Source: RGIG4079 sp045646905 (GTDB lineage Bacteria > Bacteroidota > Bacteroidia > Bacteroidales > Muribaculaceae). From it: a stretch of DNA of 64,000 nt. The stretch is from contig JAZRLP010000022.1 in the NCBI GenBank assembly GCA_045646905.1, positions 1 to 64,000 of the forward strand, given 5' to 3'. Under the pieces are notes generated by a model. The model was not told where the DNA came from and ran no database searches. It saw only the letters and a list, made by a program, of their open reading frames with translations. Numbering within the stretch: the first letter of the stretch is position 1; each line of letters opens with the position of its first letter. Made by a program: the position numbers and the translations under genes. Shown in pieces: positions 36,966 through 45,285 of this stretch.

Positions 36966-36973
36966 TAAATTTG
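36966..36973 (+). promoter_or_regulatory. TAAATTTG -7 box of the membrane-paralogue pair
   Basis: Consensus box 103 bp before the ATG at 37077; -33 element not clear. Confidence 0.5.
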
Positions 36974-37076
36974 CAATGTCTTTTATAATAGGTTTATTGT
37001 ATTCGGCAATAAAGAAGAGTTGAACCTAAAAAGGCCTAAGTTATCTAATCAAAGAACGCAACAAGTACAATATAAA

Positions 37077-39017
37077 ATGGAAAAGTTTAAGAACTTAAAA
37101 GTCGTTATTTCCGGCCAATTTGGCAATGGGGCAGAGTATAAATATGGGTATCCTGTTGTGCCCAATACCGATGAGCCTCAAAATAATTGGATTAAAATGG
37201 ATATGGTTGAAAAAGATCCATTGGATGCACGCAACTATTTCCCTCAAATAGCAGGCCCCATCTACAAGATGAGGGTGTCAACTTACGGCTCATATTATGC
37301 TTTGGTAGCACCATGCAAGTATGATACAAGCGGACGAAACGGATATTACAGCATAACACTATTTGTAGCAAAAGGCACAAAATATACTGGTAAACAAGTG
37401 AGAATGACCCTTAACTCGCTAAATGTATTGCTTTATGAAGCAAACAACTTTAGTGAATCGGCTTCGGCATTGGTTGAACAATGCTTTGAGCAAAACGGAT
37501 GGTCAAATGAAGCTCAAGACCAATTGATTATGCCAGTAAAATCGGTTCCTGCCTACAAAGATGCATATCGTGAATATGAAACCGAAGAGGATTTAGATAC
37601 CATAATGCAATATTCAATGCAACCCGAGTACACTGGTTGTCGTTGGATTTATCTTGTTGAAGCTGGTACCGAACCCGAATCACAATTGTCAAAACTTACA
37701 ACTCGTATTAGAATGAGATATGATATAGAATGTTCAAATGATGATATTAAAGTAAACAAGGCTGCTACGATTGATGGCGACTTGTTGAACATCGTATATA
37801 GCAAGCCTAACTTTGATGACTACACAGTGTCGGTAAAAGTGGGTACACCCGAGTCAAAGAAATATCTTGAATATGGTGCAGGTAAGGTGGTGATTAAATC
37901 GGCTCAAGAAGCTAATATCGTATTTGAGAAATCAATAAGAGTGTTGCTTTTTGATACCGATGGAAAGGCAATTAAAACAGTTCCTCGCATTACAGTAAAT
38001 GATGTGCCATCACCCGGTTCGGTAGTAAAGGTAAAAGATACCGATTTGGATACAAAACTCCGCATCAAGATTGTTGCAGGACTTTATGAAGATGCCGAAG
38101 ATGAAATCGATGCCAATCGTTTGGTTAAAGCCCCTCAAATGCGTGTTACATTAAAACCTCGTGTGGGTGGGGTGAAACTAAATATCAATATCGGTGGCAA
38201 GGAGTTTTCGTGTGTAGAAACTGTTAGCCCATCTGATCCATTGAGCCAAAGTTTGCAACGCGGCACATTTAATGGATACAAGGTTACTCGTCGCCAAAAT
38301 ACCGATGAATATGATATTGATGTGACATCGGGTCGTTCGGCGTCGGTAGGTGGTGGCTCTCGCGTTAAACCCCAACAAAATGACTCTGATCGCAATCCTA
38401 TCTTGGCTCGTATTCTCATTGTGATTGTGACATTTGCTATAGGTATAGGTGCTGGTGTGATATTAGACCGCTCGTTGTCATCAACCGAAGAACCTGCAGT
38501 TGCTGAAGCTCAAACTGAAAAAACTGACTCAGTGAAACCCGAAGAATCGGCACTTATTGATGCTAATAAGACTCCAGTAATGGCCGAAGAGGTTATCGCT
38601 GAACAAAAAGATGAAGAGGTTGCAGTTCCTGAAGAACCTAAAGCAGAAGAGGTTCCTATAGTGGAAGAAAAACCTGTTGAAGAGCCAAAGGCTGTGTCAA
38701 TGAAGTATGATTCATTTACAGCTGAAGAAAAAGAGGACTTGGCTTATCTCAAAAAGGCTGATAAATGGTCGCCCGATAAAGTTAAATCGCAAAGATTTAA
38801 GGATATGTTTACTCAACTTAATAAAGGTAACTACGATTGCTTGGTCACATTGTTTGGCGCATTGCCCGATGAGCATGTGAATGGTTACGCTAAAGCGTTG
38901 GTGAAAAAAATTCCAAACTTATCGGCCGAAGAGCGTGAGAAGTCAAGAAAATACCTAAAGGTAAACGATAAAGGATATATCCCAATGTCGTGGGCTGCTA
39001 AAAATGTGGGCAAATAA
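37077..39017 (+). CDS. Membrane-anchored protein of unknown function (long paralogue)
   Basis: 646 residues from ATG 37077 (a TTG at 37020 would add 19 basic residues without support). There is no signal peptide; the first ~435 residues (VVISGQFGNGAEYKYGYPVV, SYYALVAPCKYDTSGRNGYYSITLFVA, then beta-rich repeats like SYSVKVGTPESKK) should be cytoplasmic. One membrane helix at about 443-465 (ILARILIVIVTFAIGIGAGVI), a Pro/Glu/Val-rich linker (~470-560), then a ~95-residue C-terminal domain with FTAEEKEDLAYLKKADKWS, VKSQRFKDMFTQLNKG and YIPMSWAAKNVGK. That last part is repeated in the next gene. I recognise no family. The layout suggests a signal- or force-relaying envelope protein (inference). 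Confidence 0.75.
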   Translation: MEKFKNLKVVISGQFGNGAEYKYGYPVVPNTDEPQNNWIKMDMVEKDPLDARNYFPQIAGPIYKMRVSTYGSYYALVAPCKYDTSGRNGYYSITLFVAKGTKYTGKQVRMTLNSLNVLLYEANNFSESASALVEQCFEQNGWSNEAQDQLIMPVKSVPAYKDAYREYETEEDLDTIMQYSMQPEYTGCRWIYLVEAGTEPESQLSKLTTRIRMRYDIECSNDDIKVNKAATIDGDLLNIVYSKPNFDDYTVSVKVGTPESKKYLEYGAGKVVIKSAQEANIVFEKSIRVLLFDTDGKAIKTVPRITVNDVPSPGSVVKVKDTDLDTKLRIKIVAGLYEDAEDEIDANRLVKAPQMRVTLKPRVGGVKLNINIGGKEFSCVETVSPSDPLSQSLQRGTFNGYKVTRRQNTDEYDIDVTSGRSASVGGGSRVKPQQNDSDRNPILARILIVIVTFAIGIGAGVILDRSLSSTEEPAVAEAQTEKTDSVKPEESALIDANKTPVMAEEVIAEQKDEEVAVPEEPKAEEVPIVEEKPVEEPKAVSMKYDSFTAEEKEDLAYLKKADKWSPDKVKSQRFKDMFTQLNKGNYDCLVTLFGALPDEHVNGYAKALVKKIPNLSAEEREKSRKYLKVNDKGYIPMSWAAKNVGK

Positions 39018-39030
39018 ACGGTTTCTTTAA

Positions 39031-39759
39031 ATGCCAATCGATTTTAGTAAATACATTGATGCGGCTCGTCGTATGTTGGCTGGTGTGAAAGCTAATTTCG
39101 CATCAAAGAAAGCCTGCGAAGGAAAAAACGATGACAACCTAAATGTCTATAGCCCACATTTGGTTAAGATTGTGGTTGCCTCAATTATATTTATTGTAGG
39201 CTTTGCGTTAGGAGTTGTTGTTGAACGCTCAATTGCGACTCCAATAGGAGATGTTGAGGTGGCGCAAGAACAAAGTGAGAGTGCTGAAGATGCATTGAAA
39301 AATGAACTGGCCGAAGTAGCGCCTGACCCACAGCCTGCACAACCCTTGCAACAGAGTGAAGTGAAAGTTGAAGAGCCTGCGCCTAAAGCCGTTACATCTC
39401 CTGTTGCTACGCCTACACAAGGTAGAGCAAAACCTTTTAGTGCGTTGACCGCCGAAGAACAAGGTGATGTGAAATATCTCAAGTCATCTGATGTGTGGTC
39501 ATCGTCAAAAGTTAAGTCGCAACGCTTCAAAAATATGTTTGCGCAACTCAATAATGGAAATATCGATTGCTTGGATGCGACATTTAATGGCTATTCCAAA
39601 GAGCATATTAATGGTTATGTGGTAAATGTCATTTCAAGTATAAAAAAACTTACCCCCGACGAACGAGAAAAAGCAAAAAAATATCTTCGTGAAGATGATG
39701 GCGGCGAGATAAAAATGTCGTGGGCAGCCAAGAAAATTGGTGAAATGGCAAAGAATTAG
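39031..39759 (+). CDS. Short paralogue of the preceding membrane protein
   Basis: 242 residues, 13 bp after its long paralogue. It has a short cytoplasmic N-terminus (~45 residues), one membrane helix (IVVASIIFIVGFALGVVVERS, ~46-66), a Pro/Glu/Ala-rich linker and a C-terminal domain closely matching the long protein: FSALTAEEQGDVKYLKSSDVWS, VKSQRFKNMFAQLNNGN, HINGYVVNVI, EIKMSWAAKKIG. So it equals the long protein without its ~430-residue cytoplasmic part. Likely a tandem duplicate that forms a complex with it, or competes through the shared periplasmic domain (inference). A bidirectional terminator follows. Confidence 0.8.
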   Translation: MPIDFSKYIDAARRMLAGVKANFASKKACEGKNDDNLNVYSPHLVKIVVASIIFIVGFALGVVVERSIATPIGDVEVAQEQSESAEDALKNELAEVAPDPQPAQPLQQSEVKVEEPAPKAVTSPVATPTQGRAKPFSALTAEEQGDVKYLKSSDVWSSSKVKSQRFKNMFAQLNNGNIDCLDATFNGYSKEHINGYVVNVISSIKKLTPDEREKAKKYLREDDGGEIKMSWAAKKIGEMAKN

Positions 39760-39781
39760 ATTGAGTAATTAAAAATAAATG

Positions 39782-39813
39782 AGGAGGGCAACTAAATTTT
39801 TAGTTGCCCTCCT
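39782..39813. terminator. Bidirectional terminator
   Basis: Perfect AGGAGGGCAACTAAA/TTTAGTTGCCCTCCT stem between convergent genes; A/T-rich runs flank both sides. Confidence 0.85.
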
Positions 39814-39857
39814 TAATCTATTTTTAGCGTATTAGATGCTTGTGTGAGTTGGAATTG

Positions 39858-40661
39858 TTAGATATTTACAGCTTTTGGTACGAGGCGTGAACTTAATTCC
39901 CAGAGGAGGTAGATGGGGAAGAATACTGCCGAGAGGGTGAATGGATCGCCAGTGGGGGTAATCATTGCTGCTACGATGAGTAACACTACGATTGCATGAC
40001 GGCGATATGCCCCAAAAAAGTTGCGTGTGAGAATTCCCATTTTTCCAAGTAGCCATGCTAATAGAGGTAGTTCAAATGCTACTCCCATCATAAATGTGAT
40101 GATGAAGAAGTTATCCATATATGAATCAATTGATATGGTGTTGGGGATAGATGAGCTTAATTGGTAGTCGGCAAGGAAACGAAGAGTGAGGGGGAATACT
40201 AAAAAGTATCCAATTGCTACACCGAGGTAGAACATTATGTTGCCAAAAAAGAAAGCCGATTTGGCTCCTCTTTTTTCGTTTTCATAGAGGGCCGGGCTTA
40301 TAAAAGTCCACAACTGGTAGATGATAAATGGAAAGGCGAGTGTGATTGCTAACCAACAAGATGTAGAGATGTGTATGAAAAATTGTGATGCAAGTTTGAT
40401 GTTTATGAGGCTCACATTGAAAGGTGTTGTCGAATTATCTCCACCTGTGAGAGAGATTATGTAATCAAAAAAATGATATAGTGGAAAATCGCTACTGCAT
40501 GGAGCCAAGACAATGTTGTCAAAAATCCAATGCATATATGCAAATAGTCCTATGGCTATGGCAAGCGTGACTGTAACAATGCGAAAAAGCACCCCGCGTA
40601 ATACATCAAGATGCCCCCAAAAACTCATTTCTTGAGAAGAGGAGTGTTTGTTGTCGCTCAC
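39858..40661 (-). CDS. tatC: Twin-arginine translocase subunit TatC
   Basis: 267 residues. The family entry motif MSFWGHLDVLRGVLFR (E-x-L-H-L region) lies at residues ~12-27 and six membrane segments follow, with the conserved F-x-P-x-x-x-YQLW-x-F-x-x-PAL-YENEKR loop (~110-130) and ITPTGDPFT near the end (~240). With TatA it forms the receptor for folded proteins with twin-arginine signals. It is 28 bp downstream of tatA on the same strand, so tatA and tatC form one unit; no tatB is present, as is usual in Bacteroidota. Confidence 0.95.
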   Translation of the reverse strand: MSDNKHSSSQEMSFWGHLDVLRGVLFRIVTVTLAIAIGLFAYMHWIFDNIVLAPCSSDFPLYHFFDYIISLTGGDNSTTPFNVSLINIKLASQFFIHISTSCWLAITLAFPFIIYQLWTFISPALYENEKRGAKSAFFFGNIMFYLGVAIGYFLVFPLTLRFLADYQLSSSIPNTISIDSYMDNFFIITFMMGVAFELPLLAWLLGKMGILTRNFFGAYRRHAIVVLLIVAAMITPTGDPFTLSAVFFPIYLLWELSSRLVPKAVNI

Positions 40662-40689
40662 TATTTAAATTGTTGCAAAAAGTGGAGAG

Positions 40690-40914
40690 TTAGTCTTTTT
40701 TGCCTTTATAGGTTGATTCGTCTTCGTCAATCTTGTTAATCTCATCTTTGGCTTCTTGCATTCCTTGTTTGAAACTTTTTACTCCTTTGCCAAGACCACG
40801 CATTAATTCGGGAATTTTTTTGCCTCCAAAAAGGAGTAGAACAATTACAAGGATTATGATTAACTCAGTTCCTGAAGGCATGCTTATAGCCGGAATAAGA
40901 TTGAAAATAGTCAT
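40690..40914 (-). CDS. tatA: Twin-arginine translocase subunit TatA
   Basis: 74 residues: short periplasmic N-terminus with MPSGTE, membrane helix LIIILVIVLLLFGGKK (~18-33), then the amphipathic helix IPELMRGLGKGVKSFKQGM and an acidic-basic tail. The FGGKKIPELMRGLGKG signature is characteristic of TatA/E, which forms the translocation assembly. It is transcribed first, away from fabD on the other strand; the divergent region has only an imperfect TAACTTTA-like box on the minus strand. Confidence 0.93.
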   Translation of the reverse strand: MTIFNLIPAISMPSGTELIIILVIVLLLFGGKKIPELMRGLGKGVKSFKQGMQEAKDEINKIDEDESTYKGKKD

Positions 40915-41007
40915 AAAAATGTGTCAATAAATAGTTATAAATATAATTTTCAGTGTGTAAAGTTACAGAAATATGTGGAATATACCATATTTTTGAAGAA
41001 AAAAGCG

Positions 41008-41015
41008 TAACTTTG
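41008..41015 (+). promoter_or_regulatory. TAACTTTG -7 box of fabD
   Basis: Consensus box 34 bp before the ATG. The TTTTTG at 40990-40995 is only 12 bp upstream, so the -33 element is uncertain. Confidence 0.55.
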
Positions 41016-41049
41016 CAGTCCTTTTATAACATATATATTATTATTGAAA

Positions 41050-41928
41050 ATGAAAGCATTTGTTTTTCCAGGTCAAGGGGCTCAATTTGTAGGTATGGGT
41101 AAAGACCTTTACGACAACAACCCCGTAGCTCGTGAAATGTTTGAAAAAGCAAACGAAGTTTTAGGTTTCCGCATTACAGATTTAATGTTTGAAGGTACTG
41201 ACGAAGATCTTCGTCAAACAAAGGTTACTCAACCAGCTATTTTCCTTCATTCAGTGATTTTGGCAAAAACACTCGGTGACGAGTTTAAGCCCGAAATGAC
41301 TGCTGGTCACTCTCTTGGTGAATTCTCAGCTCTTGTTGCTGCTGGTGCACTTAATTTTGAAGATGGTCTCCGTCTTGTATCTGCTCGCGCTCAAGCTATG
41401 CAAAAAGCATGTGAACTTAAACCATCAACAATGGCTGCAGTGCTTGCTCTTGCTGATGAAAAAGTAGAAGAAATATGTGCAGGTGTTGACGGTATTGTTG
41501 TGTGTGCTAACTACAACTGCCCAGGCCAATTGGTTATCTCGGGTGAAGAATCAGCAATCGATGCTGCTTGCGAACAACTCCTTGCCGCAGGTGCAAAGCG
41601 TGCATTGAAACTCAAAGTAGGTGGTGCGTTCCACTCTCCATGTATGGAACCTGCTCGTGCCGAATTGGCTGAGGCTATTGAGAAAACTAATTTCTCAACT
41701 CCTATGTGCCCAGTATATCAAAATGTTGATGCAAAACCTCATACCGACCCCGAAGAAATCAAAGCAAATCTTGTGGCTCAATTGACAGCTCCTGTGCGTT
41801 GGACTCAATCGGTTCAAAATATGGTTGCTGATGGCGCAACTGAATTTGTTGAACTCGGCCCTGGCAAAGTGCTTCAAGGATTGGTGGCAAAAATCTCTCG
41901 CGAAGTAGCTGTTTCAGGTAAACAATAA
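41050..41928 (+). CDS. fabD: Malonyl-CoA:ACP transacylase FabD
   Basis: 292 residues from ATG 41050 (a TTG at 41044 gives only two extra residues). FabD motifs: FPGQGAQ at ~6-12, the nucleophile S88 in AGHSLGEFSAL, R near 113 in ARAQAMQ, H195 in GGAFHSPCM, and a C-terminal VELGPGKVLQGL. It moves the malonyl group from CoA to acyl carrier protein to start fatty acid elongation. Codon use is strongly biased (GCT, CTT, GGT), as expected for a well-expressed core gene. It stands alone between its promoter and a strong terminator. Confidence 0.96.
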   Translation: MKAFVFPGQGAQFVGMGKDLYDNNPVAREMFEKANEVLGFRITDLMFEGTDEDLRQTKVTQPAIFLHSVILAKTLGDEFKPEMTAGHSLGEFSALVAAGALNFEDGLRLVSARAQAMQKACELKPSTMAAVLALADEKVEEICAGVDGIVVCANYNCPGQLVISGEESAIDAACEQLLAAGAKRALKLKVGGAFHSPCMEPARAELAEAIEKTNFSTPMCPVYQNVDAKPHTDPEEIKANLVAQLTAPVRWTQSVQNMVADGATEFVELGPGKVLQGLVAKISREVAVSGKQ

Positions 41929-41950
41929 TCTATAAGTAATAAATTAGATG

Positions 41951-41984
41951 AAAGTGCAACCATAATGATGGTTGCACTTTTTTT
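41951..41984 (+). terminator. Terminator of fabD
   Basis: AAAGTGCAACCAT/ATGGTTGCACTTT stem, 4-nt loop and T run. Confidence 0.92.
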
Positions 41985-42029
41985 GGTGTTAATTATCACT
42001 TTTTTGTTCCTAAAGTCTATAAAAATTGT

Positions 42030-42037
42030 TAACTTTG
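42030..42037 (+). promoter_or_regulatory. TAACTTTG -7 box of the SulP gene
   Basis: 47 bp before the ATG; the TTTTTG at 42001-42006 is 23 bp upstream, a little longer than ideal. Confidence 0.6.
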
Positions 42038-42083
42038 CGCCCTCAAAAAGATTTTAGGTTTATTATTTTAGAAAGAACAGATT

Positions 42084-43775
42084 ATGAAATTGTCGGGTTC
42101 TATTGATTTCAGGCCAAAGTTGATTTCTTCATTGAGAAATTATTCTTTGTCAAAATTTAAAGATGACCTCATTGCAGGGATAGTTGTGGGTATTGTAGCG
42201 TTGCCATTGGCAATTGCGTTTGGTATTGCATCGGGTGTGAGTCCCACGATAGGGTTAATTACTGCTATTATTGGCGGTTTTATGGTGTCGGCATTTGGTG
42301 GTAATACAGTGCAAATAGGTGGCCCTACTGGCGCGTTTATTGTAATCGTATATAATATCATTGCAACATATGGACTTCAAGGATTGGCTATAGCAACATT
42401 TATGGCAGGGATAATCCTCGTTGTAATGGGTTTGTTTCATTTAGGTACGGTCATTAAGTTTATCCCATATCCTATTGTAGTGGGTTTTACAGCAGGTATT
42501 GCGTTGACCATATTCTCTACGCAAATCAATGATTTCTTTGGTCTGGGATTGACCAATGTTCCAAGTGAGTTTATTCCCAAGTGGGGTGTATACTTCCAAA
42601 ATTTTGATAAAATTGATTGGGGTACTGTTGCGGTAGGGATTGTTTCGTTACTCATTATTATATTAACACCCAAAATTTCAAAAAAATTGCCTGGAGCATT
42701 GATTGCTATTATAGTAGTAACTGTTGCAGTATATTTCTTGAAAGATTTATTGGGGATTAATGTTGAAACAATTGGCGATCGTTTTGGCTCAATGTCAAAT
42801 GAAATTCCCGAGCCTCATGGATTTGAACTTTCAATGGCTACAATAAACCAATTAATGCCATCGGCATTTACTATTGCGGTGTTGTGTGCTATAGAGTCAC
42901 TTTTGTCGGCTACAGTTGCCGATGGTGTTACTGGTTCTCGCACAAATAGTAATACCGAGTTGATAGGACAGGGGATAGCTAACATTGCAGTGCCTTTCTT
43001 TGGTGGTATTCCGGTAACTGGTGCTATTGCTCGAACAATGACAAATATTACCAATGGAGGTCGCACACCGGTAGCTGGTATCGTTCACACAATAGTATTA
43101 TTGTTGATATTTTTATTCTTGATGCCATTGATTAATTATGTGCCTATGGCATGTCTTGCTGCTGTGTTGCTCGTGGTGTCATATAATATGAGTGGTTGGC
43201 GCACAGTTGTTGGTATCTTTAAGTCGCCTAAAAGTGATATTTCGGTATTGCTTGTAACATTCTTCTTGACAGTGATATTTGACCTCACTATTGCAATCGA
43301 AATAGGGCTCTTGCTCGCAGTGGTATTGTTCTTGCGTCGTGTGATGGAAAATACCGAAATAAAAGTTTATAGTGAACAGCTTGATATTGCCGAGGGTACC
43401 GAGTCAAATACTCATGAAGTACTTGATGTAGCAAAAGGTGTTGAAGTTTATGAGATTGATGGCCCATTCTTCTTTGGAGTAGCAACAAAGTTTGATGAAA
43501 TGATGAGAACTTCGATGGCAAATAAGCCTCTTGTTCGCATTATACGCATGCGCAAAGTGCCATTTATTGATTCAACTGGTATTCACAACCTTGAACTCTT
43601 GATTAAATCATCGCAAAATGATGGTATTCATGTTGTTTTGTCGGGAGTTAAAGAAAATGTGCGTCAAGTATTGCATCATGCTAATATTGATGCATTGATA
43701 GGCGAGGATCATATTTGCGACCATATCACTAAAGCGGTAGTGATGGCCAACGCAATTGTGGCAAAACAACAATAA
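42084..43775 (+). CDS. SulP-family anion transporter with STAS domain
   Basis: 563 residues. About residues 25-415 form the membrane core of SLC26/SulP with the family motifs DLIAGIVVGIVALPLAIAFG at the first helices, GPTGAFIVIVYN, and a GIPVTGAIARTMTN segment. A STAS domain follows (~430-555) with the IDSTGIHNLELL motif and HHANIDALIG near the end. Substrates in this family include bicarbonate, sulfate and dicarboxylates; the sequence does not decide which. It lies alone between fabD and a small lipoprotein gene, each with its own promoter. Confidence 0.92.
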   Translation: MKLSGSIDFRPKLISSLRNYSLSKFKDDLIAGIVVGIVALPLAIAFGIASGVSPTIGLITAIIGGFMVSAFGGNTVQIGGPTGAFIVIVYNIIATYGLQGLAIATFMAGIILVVMGLFHLGTVIKFIPYPIVVGFTAGIALTIFSTQINDFFGLGLTNVPSEFIPKWGVYFQNFDKIDWGTVAVGIVSLLIIILTPKISKKLPGALIAIIVVTVAVYFLKDLLGINVETIGDRFGSMSNEIPEPHGFELSMATINQLMPSAFTIAVLCAIESLLSATVADGVTGSRTNSNTELIGQGIANIAVPFFGGIPVTGAIARTMTNITNGGRTPVAGIVHTIVLLLIFLFLMPLINYVPMACLAAVLLVVSYNMSGWRTVVGIFKSPKSDISVLLVTFFLTVIFDLTIAIEIGLLLAVVLFLRRVMENTEIKVYSEQLDIAEGTESNTHEVLDVAKGVEVYEIDGPFFFGVATKFDEMMRTSMANKPLVRIIRMRKVPFIDSTGIHNLELLIKSSQNDGIHVVLSGVKENVRQVLHHANIDALIGEDHICDHITKAVVMANAIVAKQQ

Positions 43776-43871
43776 TTGTGCACAAATGTTAAAGAAATGC
43801 GCAAAAATTATACGAATTTTTGGATTTTTTTTGATGAATAAAATTTTCTTTGAAAAAAAATATAATTTTTA

Positions 43872-43902
43872 TTTGTCAGTTCAGAAATAAGTATTACCTT
43901 TG
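43872..43902 (+). promoter_or_regulatory. Promoter of the small Ala/Asp-rich lipoprotein gene
   Basis: TTTG (43872-43875), 19-bp spacer, TACCTTTG (43895-43902), 52 bp before the ATG at 43955. This placement rules out an upstream start at 43850. Confidence 0.8.
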
Positions 43903-43954
43903 TATCGTTTTTGAAGCAAAAAATATTGTTTTATTATTTAATCTAGAAAAGAAA

Positions 43955-44152
43955 ATGAAAAAGTTAGTTTTATTACTTGCTGTTGTATTCAGCGTATCTT
44001 TGTTCTCTTGTGGTGGTGCTGCAACTGAAGCTGCTGCTACTGATTCTGTAGCTGATTCTGCTGCTGTTGTTGATTCAGCTGCTCAAGATACTGCTGCTGT
44101 TGATTCAGCTGCTGCTGATACTGCTGCTAAAGCTGATTCTGTTAAAGCTTAA
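43955..44152 (+). CDS. Tiny Ala/Asp/Ser-rich lipoprotein
   Basis: 65 residues. SPII signal MKKLVLLLAVVFSVSLFSCG with lipobox LFSC; the mature ~46 residues are almost only A, D, S, V and T in a repeating pattern (DSAAVVDSAAQDTAAVDSAA...) with a few Lys at the end. At DNA level it is a GCTGCTG-type microsatellite-like run. A strong promoter and terminator bracket it, so it should be an abundant mRNA. Such small, acidic, low-complexity lipoproteins are common on Bacteroidota envelopes, function unknown; a spacer-like or anchoring role is a guess. Confidence 0.85.
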   Translation: MKKLVLLLAVVFSVSLFSCGGAATEAAATDSVADSAAVVDSAAQDTAAVDSAAADTAAKADSVKA

Positions 44153-44182
44153 TTAGAATTATTTACAGCAAAGGAAAAAATT

Positions 44183-44210
44183 AGCTGACCTAGGGTCAGC
44201 TTTTTTTTTT
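44183..44210 (+). terminator. Strong terminator
   Basis: AGCTGACC/GGTCAGCT stem, 3-nt loop and at least nine T. Confidence 0.93.
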
Positions 44211-44251
44211 GTCCTTTTTTTAGTAAAGTATAAAAAAGGAATTATAATAAA

Positions 44252-44282
44252 TTGGCTATTTGTGTATGGTTTTGTATCTTTG
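44252..44282 (+). promoter_or_regulatory. Promoter of the kinase-helicase-transport operon
   Basis: TTG (44252-44254), 20-bp spacer, TATCTTTG (44275-44282), 19 bp before the ATG. The next promoter-like box in this direction is not seen until after 50.9 kb. Confidence 0.7.
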
Positions 44283-44301
44283 TAAATAATAAATAAATGA
44301 A

Positions 44302-45285
44302 ATGAACAGTCAACGCGTATTATTGATAATTAATCCTATTTCGGGCGTGAGCAGCAAGGAGGGTCTTGATGCGCGTGTGTCTAATCGTGTAGGTGAGACA
44401 ATGGGATATAGCGTTGATGTGAAAATTACTCAAGCAAAAGGTGATGCAAAAAGATTTGCCTCTGAGGCAGTCGCTCAAGGCTATTATGGGGTGATAGTTG
44501 CTGGAGGTGATGGCACGGTCAATGAAGTCGCTACTGCGCTGTGTGATAGTGATGTTGCATTAGGTATAATACCCTCGGGCTCGGGTAATGGATTGGCTCG
44601 ACATCTTGAAATTCCAGTGGATATTGAAGCATCGCTCGATGTGATTGCCCAGAACAATGTTCAGGCATGTGACTATGCAACAGTTAATGACCAACCTTTC
44701 TTTTGTACATTTGGAATGGGCTTTGATGCTGCTGTAAGCGACCGTTTCTCGAAGCAAAGAAAGCGCGGAAAGTTTATGTATTTCAAAAGTGCGCTTGAAG
44801 AGTTTGTGCAATTTCATCCACAAGTATACACGATAAGCGCCAACGGAAAGATTTTTACGCAAAATGCCTTTCTTGTAGCATGTTGCAATGCGTCGCAATA
44901 TGGAAATAATGCATATATTGCACCTACAGCGAGCATGACCGATGGATTATTGGATATAATCATTATACATGCTGGTTCTCCTATTGATACTGCCGCACTT
45001 GGTGTGGATTTATTCACTGGATATATTGATCGCAACACACTGTTGCAATCGTTTAAAGCTCCTGCGGCAGTGATTTATCGCTCAACCAATGGTGCTGTGC
45101 ACATTGATGGAGACCCTATGGATATGGGTGAGATAATGGATGTGAAATGTCACAAAGGGGGATTGAAAATATTTGTACCAAAGGCGAAGAAGCAGCGATT
45201 CCGACCCATTATTACTCCAGTAAATAATTTAGTAAAAGAAACGCGCACCACGATATCAAAAATCTTCAGAAAACATAAAAAATGA
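44302..45285 (+). CDS. Diacylglycerol/sphingolipid kinase family protein
   Basis: 327 residues. DAGK catalytic motifs: nucleotide-binding INPISGVSS (residues ~10-18), GGDGTVNEV (68-76), and PSGSGNGLARHL (~91-102), with VHIDGDPMDM late in the protein. Members (YegS/DgkB-like) phosphorylate lipid or sphingoid-base hydroxyls at the membrane; Bacteroidales also make sphingolipids, so both are possible. The last 4 nt overlap the DEAD-box gene, so it begins a long operon. Confidence 0.92.
   Translation: MNSQRVLLIINPISGVSSKEGLDARVSNRVGETMGYSVDVKITQAKGDAKRFASEAVAQGYYGVIVAGGDGTVNEVATALCDSDVALGIIPSGSGNGLARHLEIPVDIEASLDVIAQNNVQACDYATVNDQPFFCTFGMGFDAAVSDRFSKQRKRGKFMYFKSALEEFVQFHPQVYTISANGKIFTQNAFLVACCNASQYGNNAYIAPTASMTDGLLDIIIIHAGSPIDTAALGVDLFTGYIDRNTLLQSFKAPAAVIYRSTNGAVHIDGDPMDMGEIMDVKCHKGGLKIFVPKAKKQRFRPIITPVNNLVKETRTTISKIFRKHKK

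Noticed and set aside
37020..37076. TTG start 19 codons before the long membrane paralogue
   Set aside because: A basic 19-residue extension with no promoter or ribosome-binding context; ATG 37077 is preferred.
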